Below are positions 43,746 through 54,218 of a DNA stretch of 64,000 nucleotides, piece by piece. Source of the stretch: Coccinella septempunctata. Lineage: Eukaryota > Arthropoda > Insecta > Coleoptera > Coccinellidae. The stretch is taken from positions 13,214,001 through 13,278,000 of the forward strand of contig NC_058190.1 of NCBI RefSeq assembly GCF_907165205.1, in the 5' to 3' direction. The notes beneath the pieces are model-generated. The model worked only from the letters and a program-made list of their open reading frames with translations, was not told where the DNA came from and did not search any database. Position 1 is the stretch's first letter; the number at the start of each line of letters is the position of its first letter. Made by a program: the position numbers and the translations under genes.

Positions 43746-43765
43746 ATAAATAAATAAATAAATAA
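43746..43765 (+). repeat. (AATA)n 3' tail of LINE copy 2
   Basis: Tetranucleotide tail at the LINE 3' end, running into the ATAT target duplicate. Confidence 0.85.
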
Positions 43766-44742
43766 ATATCAGTGGTTTCATCCGCTAAAACAGAATAGAA
43801 GATAGAATTCCTTACTTTTGCCACAATTTTGGATTGAATCAAAGAACCAAATGTGTTAAGGATGTCGTTCTGAATGACAGGGCTTGTGTACATTGTTTTT
43901 CCACCAGCACTGATCAATTGGTCCTTAAGAAGATTATCTCCGCTGTTAGCTCGGTATCTCAACAATGATCGGAAATTTCCGTCATTTTCGTCAGGTTCTT
44001 CAAGACTCACTCGTCCAGAATCATTATGACCTCTGAGAGCAATCATTTGCCTTCCGCATAACTTAATAGTTTGAATTATAGCAACCAGTTTCTTTCTATT
44101 ATTCTCAATATCTAATTTTCTTCGAGAATTCACTTGATCAATAACACATTCACGTTTTTTTTTAATCAAGGATTTTGTGTTTTCAGCAATCAAAATGGAT
44201 TGCCTATGGTATTTCGAATCTTGATGATTTTTGAACATTTCCCTAGCTTTTTTGAAATTTATGAAAGGCTGGGTCACAAATATTCCCAATGATTGGTGAT
44301 TTCCTTTCCCTACATGTTCGCTCTGAGAAAAAAACACGCAGTATTTACAAAATGCTCCGCATTTCTCCTCTGAATACGTTAACCACTCAAATTCTTCAAG
44401 CCATTTTGCTTGAAAGGATCTCGTGTGGTTTGAAATCGAAGTGGTAGGAAATTTGTAACCAGACTGAGGTTTCCATACATTTTCTAACAATGAAACTTTT
44501 TCATCATTTGTTAATGAACAAATATAACTCCTTTGACAGTAATTTCCAATATCGTTTACATTTTTAATAACTTGAAAAATACCTTCCACATCTTGACCAG
44601 AGGAGCTCGTTTGAAAGACATCGGCACAAGCAATTTCACTTTGTCCTTCCACGGCAACGCTGGCTTCTAAATTTTCAACTCCAGGTGTATCCACATTTTG
44701 TCTTTTCGTGAAAAAATCTTGAATTGAACTTTGTCTCTTCAT
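43766..44742 (-). pseudogene. hAT transposase, N-terminal piece
   Basis: ATG at 44742 (MKRQSSIQDFFTKRQ). It has a TTF-type zinc-finger region (FQAKWLEEFEWLTYSEEKCG, CKYCVFF, SKYHRQS) and ends at VLADETTDI, where the first catalytic Asp lies. After that the LINE tail begins. It joins in phase to 37938 (next residues SQIEQF). Confidence 0.85.
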
Positions 44743-45190
44743 TGTGATTTTCTTTCACTAGTCAGTTTTCAATTACGACCCGAGAACACTAAAATACTCT
44801 TACGACTTATTATATTAGATATTAGAACGCAAACGTGAGATTTAGGTAATCATCAACTACTGTCCTAGCGGCTTCAGCCGTGTCGTGCGTATTACAGATT
44901 ATCTTTATTCACGCAAGCGCAGATAGAAAAGAACCGTTCGCGGATTCAAAGACATGATCAGAGCTTCGGAGATTTGTAACTGGTACGCATGTTCCGAATT
45001 TTAAGATCTGAGCCTGCGTATAGGTTCCCAACCAGTTTAGAAATCGTCACGCGAACAAACAGTTGTTGTATATTCACATCAGACGCCGTAGCCATGCTTC
45101 TCGAGCCTGTTTAATTTATTATAGTAGTTCAGTTTTCTTTATTCATTTCGGGGGGGGCCCGGGCCCCCTGGCCCCCCCCCTATATACGCC

Positions 45191-45666
45191 ATAATAAGTG
45201 AGTGAATTCGCTTTGAAACGCAAAAAATTTTGACGAATTGAATATCAGGGGAAATTCACTTCCAGCATGATAGTACAGCTTCTCGCCGATTTAGACTAGT
45301 TATGCAATATCTGAATAACAACTTGTGACAGGGAGAAACTGAACATTAACTAATTATCCTTTGTCCTTTTCTAGAATTTTGATTGGTCCACATTCAAGTC
45401 TATGTCCACAAAAAAGAGACATGTATTGGCCTGACGGTCAGATTTTTTTTTTATGGAATAGCCAATTTCATGCTGATATTGGATATTGCTCAGTTTATTT
45501 CTCTATGCCTATGTCAATGTCATTGAAATATTAACATGTCACTCTGCGAATAATGAGGTGGTACAAACTAAGTGCTACCTACGTTTGGGCACAGATATCA
45601 AACCTAAAAATTGCGAAGCCTAATTGACGACGAACTTTTCAAGATAGGTGGTCATTGAATACTCAC
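45191..45666. other. Intronic sequence, nothing recognised
   Basis: No ORF or repeat supported between the hAT right end and the acyltransferase exon. Confidence 0.5.
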
Positions 45667-45835
45667 CATATTTTTTGGGTTTACATAATTATTTATATAA
45701 AGTAAATTCGTCCATCCATTGCTCCTGCAATTTCTATAGTCTTCGCCCACGATATGATCCCAGAATGGTCCTCTGGGTGCAAATTTCATCAATGTGGCAT
45801 GTAAACCAATAACGACAGCAAGAGTTGGCGTGAGC
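45667..45835 (-). CDS. Acyltransferase-3 (NRF-6-like) gene, first exon visible
   Basis: 169-bp exon; acceptor AACAATTTTCAG before 45835, donor GTGAGT after 45667. It encodes RLTPTLAVVIGLHATLMKF, GPFWD, a Cys-containing loop (EDYRNCRSNGW) and TNLLYINNYVNPKNM, the classic NRF-6/acyltransferase-3 core. It joins in phase 0 to CMQQTWYLAAD at 31248. Its first base completes a codon from an upstream exon (phase 2) that I could not find up to 64000. The protein is a multi-pass membrane acyltransferase-like protein; the substrate is unknown (nematode NRF-6 affects lipid and drug transport). Confidence 0.9.
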
Positions 45836-46096
45836 CTGAAAATTGTTCGATAGAATAACGAAAGTTATAAATATTCAAATGAATAGGTTCAATCGTTAGG
45901 TCATATAGCGTTTTCAGATGAAGGAAGGGGAAATCCCCAAATAGTAATATTTGTCATTCGTTTCTATGGAAGCAAGTATCTCTTCATCATCAGTTGCGAA
46001 AATTAAAACGTTTCAAAACGCCATAAGTTGTCACTTCATATGTCAAAATTAGAAAAAAATATATCGTTCATAACTGTCTCCTGGCAAAACCTACCT
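45836..46096. other. Intronic sequence, nothing recognised
   Basis: Short spacer upstream of the exon acceptor, up to the tail of the next LINE. Confidence 0.4.
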
Positions 46097-46820
46097 ATTA
46101 TTATTATTATTATTTTAACTATAATCGTTGTGGCTCGATTAGCTTTTCGGGAACTGCGACCATGTAGATCTTTTGTTCTCTGCCCTACTCATTCATGGAA
46201 ATCCAAGTCAATGCGATATTGATAAAACCGGCCTAAGCCGTCACCTCGTGAGTATCCAGGACCGGTTTCCCCATATGAGTGATTGTTAGGTTCGCCAGCT
46301 CGGGACATTTGCATACCTTGTGTTCAGCTGTTTCTGCTTCTGATTCACAGAGCCTACAAATCTCATCTGCTGACTTTCCCATACGGTACAAATGATATTT
46401 GTATTGCCCTGTCAGAAGTCCCACCATCACCTGAAGCTCAGCTCGTGACAGCTTCAGCAGTTTTCTGTTGTACGTCGGTGAAATCAACACGAATTTCTTT
46501 GGTGATTTTCAGTGTGTGCAATATCGACTGATGGATTGTAATGAGGAATGATATGCGAGAAGAAAAATATCTGTCGTAATAAATGCATTGGTACTCAGTC
46601 CTATGTAAGCTCGAAACACATAAATTGTCACAAAATGAATACACACGAAGAGAAACCGTGTTACAAATAATCAAAACAATAGATAAAACCCGGAACATAG
46701 ACAAATAGCTAAGCGAGGTTATACATTACCATAGAAATATGATGTCAAAAAACAAGGAAAGGCAAAGACAAGCAGAAAGGGAAAAGACAGAAAGGGAAAT
46801 GACAGACCCGGACAGTGGCG

Positions 46821-47168
46821 TCACGAGTCATGGGGCAGTGGGTGTTCTGTGTAGGGAGAAGAAAAGGTGGGCGGCTTATTGATCAGATTAACGATGTTGC
46901 AGTAGATGGAGTTAATGCCGTTAAAGTCGGTGTTAATGTTGAGGTTGTTGTCTCGGCTCATTATCTCGACAGCTTCCAGGAATTCTCGTTTGTGTCTATT
47001 AGATTCAGACTTCAATATCTTGGCATCACCGAAGTTCATCGTGTGGTTCATCTCATAACAGTGTTTGGATAGGCCAGTGGTCAGCTTAGCCATCTCACAG
47101 TCCCTGACGTGCTCCCTTAATCGCGTCTTGAGATTTCTCCCCGCATTGATGTAAGTCTCTGTTGTCAT
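46821..47168 (-). pseudogene. Penelope-like element, GIY-YIG endonuclease C-terminus
   Basis: Reads TYINAGRNLKTRLREHVRDC, HCYEMNHTMNFGDAKILKSE and FLEAVEIM, the pattern of the GIY-YIG endonuclease end of Penelope polymerases. RT and the first part of GIY-YIG are absent (5' truncation), so this is a remnant. Confidence 0.75.
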
Positions 47169-47202
47169 ATTGTATGTTTCTTGTTTTTATTACCATATAC
47201 AT

Positions 47203-47252
47203 TTTAGTGGCCCTGAAGATGGAAACGAGGTTTTCCGAAAGCTAGGCCTAAA
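47203..47252 (+). ncRNA. Type I hammerhead ribozyme-like motif
   Basis: Read by eye: stem I 5' strand UUUA-GU-GGCC, core CUGAAGA, stem II GGAAAC/GUUUUCC with loop GAG, core GAAA, very short stem III (GC), UA at the expected cleavage position, then stem I 3' strand GGCC-UAAA. All core residues (CUGANGA, GAAA, UH) fit. It is opposite in strand to the Penelope ORF. Hammerheads are known in Penelope-like elements, usually with minimal stem III. Confidence 0.55.
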
Positions 47253-47906
47253 CAATAAAGAGAAAGTAAACACCTAATACTGACTGCTAACCCGATCAAT
47301 ATCATTCCTCACGAATTTCTTTGACTGAGTAAGTCCAGGAGTGTTTTTCTAGTGGGTTATTCTGTTATTCAACACCCATTATTAGACCGCTGTCCCATAT
47401 TGGTATATGATGAAGCCCACAGAAAGGCTAAGGTCCAGCAGGTGTTAACCTTGATGCCCTTTTTGCAAGTTCATCGGCCTTCTCATTTCCCTCAGCATCA
47501 CAATGCTCTGGTACCCAAAGTAGAGTCACTTCGTTATACCTGGTCAGTTGCTTTATGGTATTACGGCACTACCATGTCAGCAGATAACTCTGGCACTGTG
47601 ATTCCAGGGACCTCAGCGTGGCCTGGCTGTCCGTGGTGATTTAGATATGAGCCCCTTTGAAGTTCATTCCTGAGCGCATACGTAAACAGACAATGTCTCG
47701 GTCTGTAAAATAGAGGGTTCACTTCCCAGAGCTTTATAGATCCTCAGTTTAGGTCCATATAAGCCAATGCCGGTGCCCCTCTCTGATTTTGATCCATCAG
47801 TAAACCACGTGGATGACTTTTTGTCCAAACGATTTACGAAACTTATTGCACTAGGATGGTCAGTTATTACCGTTTCAAAGGGCGTTTCGAAATATATATA
47901 TCGGTT

Positions 47907-49247
47907 TTAGAGTGTTCTCTGACGCTTTCCGACTCCTAACCGCCATTCCTCTCTATTCAACCATAGGTTTTCGGGGAGCTCTCTTTTCTCCATTTCCTTT
48001 TCGATCCCCCCTCTCCAGCTCTTCCTCGGTCGACCTATTCTCCTTCTGCCTCGTGGCGTCCATGTTAAAATCTGTTTGGGTAATCTGTTATCAGGCATCC
48101 TCTGTACGTGGCCATACCATATCAATTGCTTCGTCTTTATGTCATCAGTTATGGTATGTTTTGATCCCATTATCTCTCGAACTCTTTCATTTCGCACACG
48201 ATCCCTTCTAGATATGCCCGCAGATCGTCGCCAGAAATCCATTTCTGTTGCCAGCAACATATTTTCAGATCTTTGTTTCATTTGCCAGACCTCGCTTCCA
48301 TAAGTCACTATGCTCTTTAGTATGGTATTGTATATGCGATGTTTGTTGCTTTTGGATATTGATTGATCCCACAGGATGCCATTCATCAAGGATATCGCCT
48401 TTCTCCCTTGAACATTTCTGTCCTTTATAGAAGCGTCCAGTATCCCATCATGCGTCAGCTTCATACCAAGGTATCTATATTCGGTGCAATGAGAAATTTG
48501 TGTTCCATCCTCTAATGTGATGTTCTGTGGTGTCCCTCCAATACACATATATTCCGTCTTTTTAACATTCACTTCGAGGCCCCATTTCTTGTATTCCTCT
48601 ACTAATTTTCTCGTCATATAGTTCAGGTCGTCTTGATCTTGTGCTATCAGGATTTGATCGTCTGCAAAGCAGAGCGTGTATAATGTTGTTTCATCATTAA
48701 GAGGGATTCCCATGCCACTACATTTTTTCTTCCACATTTTGAGAGCTTGCTCTAAGTATATTCTAAAAAGCGTCGGCGACAGGCAGCACCCCTGTTTCAG
48801 TCCCTTGGTAGGAGTAAATCCCTGAGAAATTTTGTTTCCCACTTTGATCCTTGTCCTTGCGTCCATGTATAAATTTTGAACTTGAATGTTGGCCATAGCT
48901 TACTGTGAGGGACACTATCGAATGCCTTCTGTAGGTCCACATAAAGTAAATGCACTTCTTGGTTGGTTGCTGTCTTCTTCTCAATAACTTGCGTTATGCA
49001 ATATAAATGGTCAACTGTGGATCGTCCTACTCTGAAGCCAGCTTGTTCTTCTGCCTCATAGTCTTGGTATTCTTGATCTATTTTATTCCTCAGGAGTTTA
49101 CCATACATTCTGCTGACAGCAATTCCTCTGTAATTCTCGCAAAGATCCTTGCTGCCCTTCTTGTGGATAGCTGACATAATAGAGGTCTTCCATTCACTTG
49201 GTACCTGTGCACCATTTATGCAGTCAGTAAATAGTTTTCTAAGGTGT
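47907..49247 (-). pseudogene. RTE-like LINE reverse transcriptase, main part
   Basis: RT blocks IHKKGSKDLCENYRGIAVS, EEQAGFRVGRSTVDHL, VDLQKAFDSVPHSKLW, then after a frameshift near 48890 GLKQGCCLSPTLFRIYLE and the catalytic LCFADDQILIAQ. The C-terminal end has LIWYGHVQRMPDNRLPKQI and the GRRRIGRPRKSW motif common in RTE-like elements. Clade tentative. Confidence 0.75.
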
Positions 49248-50919
49248 TGTAACGTGCGTTTCTCGGAGAAGCCTTAATCTCGAGCGCCAGCTATTCTTTT
49301 CAATAGGAAGAATAGCAAACCTACCAGGGTAGCTGCTAGTCAGAGACAGAGCTCGGTGTTGTCTAGGGTAGTAGCGACAACGAAGAAGTCAAAATCGAAC
49401 TATGTAAAAGTTTATTCACAACTTCGGAAACTAATTATATGTACAAGGGAGATATGTGTGATATAAAATATGAGTGATTCTATCAGTGAAAATACATTCG
49501 GGAAATCTTATCCGGTCACGAGCACTTTATGAAATTTATACCGGGTGTAGTGAAAAATTAACGGTTCAATAAAAATGCGCCAACCAGAACTGACGAATGC
49601 TAAGGACTTGCTATACGGTATCGGTGTGTAGTTGTATTTCTCCGGGAATGAAACACAATAAGAGCGGATCTGTTCGAGACTTTTATTCGCTGCCCCAAGG
49701 GTTATAGCACACCATGATTGACAGCGAAGAAAATGTCTATTTTTAACGCAACTACGGGATTTCACTGACTACGTGCGGTATCTCTTATTCTCTGCCCCAA
49801 GGGTTATAGCACACCATGATTGACAGCGAAGAAAATGTCTATTTTTAACGCAACTACGGGATTTCACTGACTACGTGCGGTATCTCTTATTCTCTGCCCC
49901 AAGGGTTATAGCACGCCATGATTGACAGAAAAGAAGAGATTTCGGATTTAACACTTATGACGCGGAACGCGGACAGGGGGGTTGACGGAACTTTCCCTTC
50001 AGTACCCCAAGGGCTAGGGCGGACCTGTTCGAGACTTTTATTCGCTGCCCCAAGGGTTGTAGCACACCATGATTGACAGCGAAGAAAATGTCTATTCTTA
50101 ACGCAACTACGGGATCTCACTGACTACGTGCGGTATCTCTTATTCTCTGCCCCAAGGGTTATAGCACACCATGATTGACAGAAAAGAAGAGATTTCGGAT
50201 TTAACACTTATGACGCGGAACGCGGACAGGGTAAAGAACGATAAAATACAACAGGAAACGATACAGTACAGCAGTGTCAAAGTTAAAGAAGTAACGGCGT
50301 AGGTCTAACAAAGAAACTGAACGGTACAGACGGGGACCTACCTCCTTTGTTTCAAGCACTCGAAACTCAAAGGATTTAAAAAGAAAAACTAAAAAATTAA
50401 CTCTAAGCACTGATGCAAATAACACAAAATGATTATTCTCAACGGCGAAAGTACTACGGAAAATCAACTGAATTTATAATAGAAGTTAGAAACCACGTTA
50501 GAAAGCGAAATGTACTCAAGCGAAAGGAAAGCACTGAAGTAAAATTCAAAAAGTCACCCGAAGAACTGAAGTAACAGTCGAAAAGTCGAAAAGTGACCGT
50601 CGCGGGGGGAAAATTTGCTTTTATAGGCATATCCCCTCCCACGGTAAAAATCTGAAAATTCCAGAATACGACAAGACTGAAAAACGTCGTCAGCTCCGGT
50701 TTATCGCATATCAACAGATGAAAAACGTTGAAATCTTCAGCGGCATGTAAGAAAAACAACGTAAAATACAGATAAGCGGTTTTTTACATTTACTCTGCCG
50801 GTCGGAATGAACGTACGGAATATTCGAGAATTAAAATATTTTCAAAGACGGAAATTTAAAAACGAAAAAATGCACTAAGATGAACTCCAATTTTCCTCAG
50901 AAAACTGGGGTTCATTACA
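49248..50919 (-). repeat. 3' LTR of copy B (1672 bp)
   Basis: TGTAACG...ATTACA ends; contains the CCCCAAGGGTTA internal tandem units. Confidence 0.95.
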
Positions 50920-51086
50920 CCCCCTCCATCTCGGAAGAAATTAACTTACGATGAAATAGTGAGCTTAATTTCACGACTCTATCTACCCCTAGTACCTTAC
51001 TTTCGCGCGCGCCACCTATATACCATAGACAAACTATACTCGTGACCAGTTTACAATAGTTGTATTCGATAGTACTTATCTTCTCT

Positions 51087-51444
51087 ATGGTTGGCAATGG
51101 TAGTTCCAATGCGCACGCAGAAACGTCAGCGTCAGTCATTTCGGCGCAGGTCTCCGCCATCTTGTCAAAGAATTTTGTTCAGCGTTCCGTGCGTGGATGT
51201 TCAATTATTATAGTGGAAAATCTTCTTTCTCCATGTGGAAATTCATCTTCATCGATGGTCGGAAACGTGCCATGCTTCATCCCTCCGGTGAGTACCTAAT
51301 TTAACTGTGTTTGGCGGGTGTTTGAATTCCATCGTGGTTTTGTAGGTTACCCAGGAATCGTGGGAGCTGCAACAGGTGGAAAGCCTCCAACAGCTCGACG
51401 TGGGGGCTCAATGGGCTGGTGTGACCCGGCTGTACGGACGCTGA
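51087..51444 (+). pseudogene. Antisense spliced ORF of copy B, altered
   Basis: Counterpart of 9615-10152. The donor at 51288, acceptor before 51346 and second donor at 51474 are kept. A 1-base deletion near 51185 switches the frame in exon 1, so the ATG at 51087 reads into the frame ending CFIPP. Exon 2 then encodes VTQESWELQQVES and stops at 51444, earlier than in copy A. Confidence 0.4.
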
Positions 51445-51701
51445 GACCCTCGGATCCGGCATGAGACTTGCAGGTGGGTAATTTCTAACAATAACTCTCC
51501 GATCTTCATCGTTCCTCGTGGTCCACTTTTCTTCCTGGAGCGGTTTTCCTCTGCTTTCTATTTTCAGGTAGACGGTGTTTTCTTCAGGTAAACAGTGTTA
51601 AATTGACGGTACAATAATTTCGATTCGGTTCAGGACAGAAATTGGTTAGATCTATTGGATTAATAGACGGATATACTCAGTTGTAATGTGAAACAGTATC
51701 C

Positions 51702-51707
51702 TTTATT
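51702..51707 (-). terminator. AATAAA conserved in copy B
   Basis: Same signal and flanks as 10237-10242 in copy A. Confidence 0.4.
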
Positions 51708-51879
51708 GGTATTCCTTACATAAGTAACATATTTTTCGGACAGTTTCAACAGGTTTGATTTATAATTGCATGCTGAACGGATGAAAATCTGTAGATACAG
51801 TATTTTGGTCAACGGTGGTGCCTGTACGGAATTTGAACGGAATTGTTACGGTGTAATCGGTTATAACTATGTTTAGTAA

Positions 51880-52082
51880 CGGGCATCCTATTAACGAGAT
51901 TTCTCCTTGCAGGTGGCCTTGGTTTCTTGGACAGGCACGGAGGGCTAATTCTCTACTGGTTTTACCTGCTGATTCTTGGTGACAGATTGTCCGAATGCAC
52001 TGGTGATATCACACTGTACGGCAGCCTCTCTATGACAGTGATGAGAATGACAAGGACAGTTTCTAGTCAGTGTACCTAGCAG
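51880..52082 (-). pseudogene. Remnant of the accessory zinc-knuckle ORF
   Basis: Keeps only the end of the knuckle (LLGTLTRNCPC) and a broken tail. At 52082/52083 the sequence jumps to the region upstream of the kinase, removing what is 10642-12456 in copy A, with AG shared at the junction. Confidence 0.75.
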
Positions 52083-52265
52083 TTATTCGGATCAACAGGT
52101 AAACGGAAAATAATAATACAATCGGTAACGGAAAGATTATATACATATGTATATTCGGTAACGGAAAAATAATATATATTCGGTAACAAAAAAAAAAATT
52201 ACGGATTTCCTCCTTTCAGAGGTTATTTCTATAGAGCGGTTAACGGATCATGACAATAATATATG

Positions 52266-54218
52266 TTATGCATGAAATGGTTTTAAATCTTTAATATGTA
52301 TATTAGTGATTTTTCTACCCTCTGTATCTTTCAGGTCATAGACGACAGGTGAAACAACTTTAACGACGGTAAACGGTCCGGAAAACTTCGGAGCCAACTT
52401 GGCGGCGAAACTGTCAACGGCAGAGGATAAAGGACGGTCCCGGCGTAGAACTTTATCTCCCACATAGTATCGGATTTCTCTTCGTCGAAGATTGTAGTGG
52501 TGAGCCTGTTGTTGGAAAGCACGGTACAGTTTAGTACGGACGAACTCATAAGCCTCCTGGAGATGTTTGATCTGTTGAGTACGGTAAGTCATGTCTCTAT
52601 TTTCTTCTCCTGTACGGTTGGATTCTCCGTTCATTTCATTATTGTGGGGGTTTGTCGAATAAATCGCCCTCGGGATTTGTTCCCTTCCATAATTCAAAAA
52701 TGCCGGTGTGAATCCAGTAGACTCCTGTTTAGCGGTGTTGATGGCAAACGTTAATTCTCCTATCTTTTCATCTCAGGTTCGTTGATCGGCTTCACAAAAC
52801 TGTGCTATCATGGTCTTTAGGGTACGGTTAGCTCTTTCTACAGGATTGCACTGAGGAGTATACGGTGGTGTGAAACGGTGAGCGATGTTCAGCTCTCGGA
52901 GACTGTTCTTGAATAGCCTGCTGTCGAATTGTACTCCATTGTCGGATATTACTAGTTTTGGGCAACCGTATTTCAGGATGACTTGTTCGTAGAGGGCCGA
53001 ATAAACAGTTTTGGCGGTGGCCTTCCGCAACGGACGACACTCTACCCACTTTGTGAACCGGTCTTGCATTACCACGATGTAGGAGTTTCCCTTTTTTGAC
53101 CGTGGCAATGGTCCAACAATGTCTGTGGATACTTCTTGGAACGGCGCATCCGCCATTCGGTGTGGTTGCATCTTACCAGGGGTTTTCTGTTGCGAAACTT
53201 TGTACTTTTGGCACGATGTGCAGTTCCTCACGTATTTCGCAATGTCTCTAAACATCCCTGGCCAGTAATAATTTCTGGCTATCCGTGCAATCGTCTTAGC
53301 AATCCCCATGTGACCTGCTAGCTCTGAGTCGTGGTTTTCCTTCAGTACTTCGGTTCGCTGTTCGGTCGGTACACAGAGTTTCCAGGGTTGGCCGGTTCCT
53401 TCTTCTGTGAAGTCGGATGAGTCCCAGAAATGTCGTAACAGTTTTCCATTTCCAACGGCGTAGTCAGGAAAATTTGCTGGGTCTTTTCCCACCTCCTGTA
53501 ACTTCTTGTTGTACCATTTGCACTGGGTTGTTTCTATTTCAGCCAGGTATACGGAATCTACGGACGGTAACGATTTAGGTGACGGGCTGTCCGTAGGTGT
53601 ATTCAGGTATTTTCTCCGGTCCTGCACCTCAACAGTTTCTTGAATTTTCGGTGTTGGCTTGGCAATCAGTCGACCTTCCAGGTAACAGTCCGCGGTACTG
53701 AGGTTAATGGAAAAATTGAACCTTCCCAATACGTCCATTCCTAGAATGAGGTCAACTGGTAAATCAGGCACCAACAAAAATTTTACGTCGGTCAAGGAAT
53801 AATCAGCCAGGTGAACGGCGGTAGTGTAGAGTTTGGGTGTTGTCGTGGGTTGACCATTTGCAACCACCACGAAACCATTCTCAACATGTTGTCCGGTGAT
53901 TCCCTTGCTTTCACATTGTCTTGCCACCTTCCGACTTACGAAACTCTTCGTGGCTCCAGTGTCAATTAATGCTTTGTAGTGCTTTCCGGCTATCTTAACT
54001 TCGACAAGCGGTCGGTTATCATTCCAGGCGGTCGATGTTATGGGAGTCAGTGTGTTGGGAGATATGGTCGACTCCTTCTCCATACCTCCGTCTAGTTTTC
54101 CGGACGGCAGGGACAATCTCGTGAGAGAATGTTCTCCCTCTGGCATCGAGAACAGAAAATTTTCGGTGGCCTGCGACATTCTCGACGCATGTGGCCATAT
54201 CCACCACATCGGAAACAC
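52266..54218 (-). pseudogene. Pol (protease + integrase, no RT) of copy B, one nonsense codon
   Basis: Same order and motifs as 12642-14597: DTGATKSF, GHMGIAKT, CTSCQKY, STDIVGPL, SDNGVQF, NPVERANRT, SGPFTVVK. A TGG to TGA change at about 52773-52775 interrupts the frame after the integrase core, in the same frame as the rest. The RT/RNase H gap is at the same position as in copy A. Confidence 0.92.

Larger units (their letters stand above)
37939..43765 (+). mobile_element. CR1/Daphne-like LINE, copy 2, inserted in the hAT transposase gene
   Basis: Inserted between ATAT at 37935-37938 and ATAT at 43766-43769. Order: 5' UTR, ORF1 (38125-39105), ORF2 interrupted by another LINE at 41182-42870, 3' UTR, AATA tail. 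It is related to but not the same family as the LINE at 1-3813. Confidence 0.85.
35155..45190 (-). mobile_element. ZMYM1-like hAT transposon broken by two insertions
   Basis: The left end CAGTGGCGTATATAG with a following G9 run mirrors the right end CTATATACGCCA preceded by a C9 run (about 45170-45191). Without its inserts (MITE 35692-36618 and LINE 37939-43765) it would be about 3.3 kb with one transposase gene on the minus strand. The flanking 8-bp duplication is not clear, and the last bases of the right end have changed. Confidence 0.8.
46502..47309 (-). mobile_element. Penelope-like element fragment (808 bp)
   Basis: Flanked by perfect 14-bp direct repeats CACGAATTTCTTTG (46488-46501 and 47310-47323). 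It contains a GIY-YIG endonuclease C-terminus on the minus strand and a hammerhead-like motif on the + strand near its right end. Confidence 0.75.
46097..47889 (-). mobile_element. I-like LINE 3' fragment with RNase H, split by a Penelope-like insert
   Basis: On the minus strand 47889-47352 encodes an RNase H domain (WFTDGSKSERGTGIGLYG, PSILQTETLSVY, ITTDSQATLRSLESQ, EGNEKADELAKRAS) with frameshifts. After the insert, 46490-46233 encodes the C-terminal KLSRAELQVMVGLLTGQY and CRLCESEAETAEHKVCKCPE. A TAA-repeat tail (46097-46115) marks the 3' end, typical of I-type elements. Confidence 0.75.

Noticed and set aside
46438..46704. Minus-strand 88-codon ORF
   Set aside because: Out-of-frame reading of the I-like LINE C-terminus running into the Penelope-like insert.
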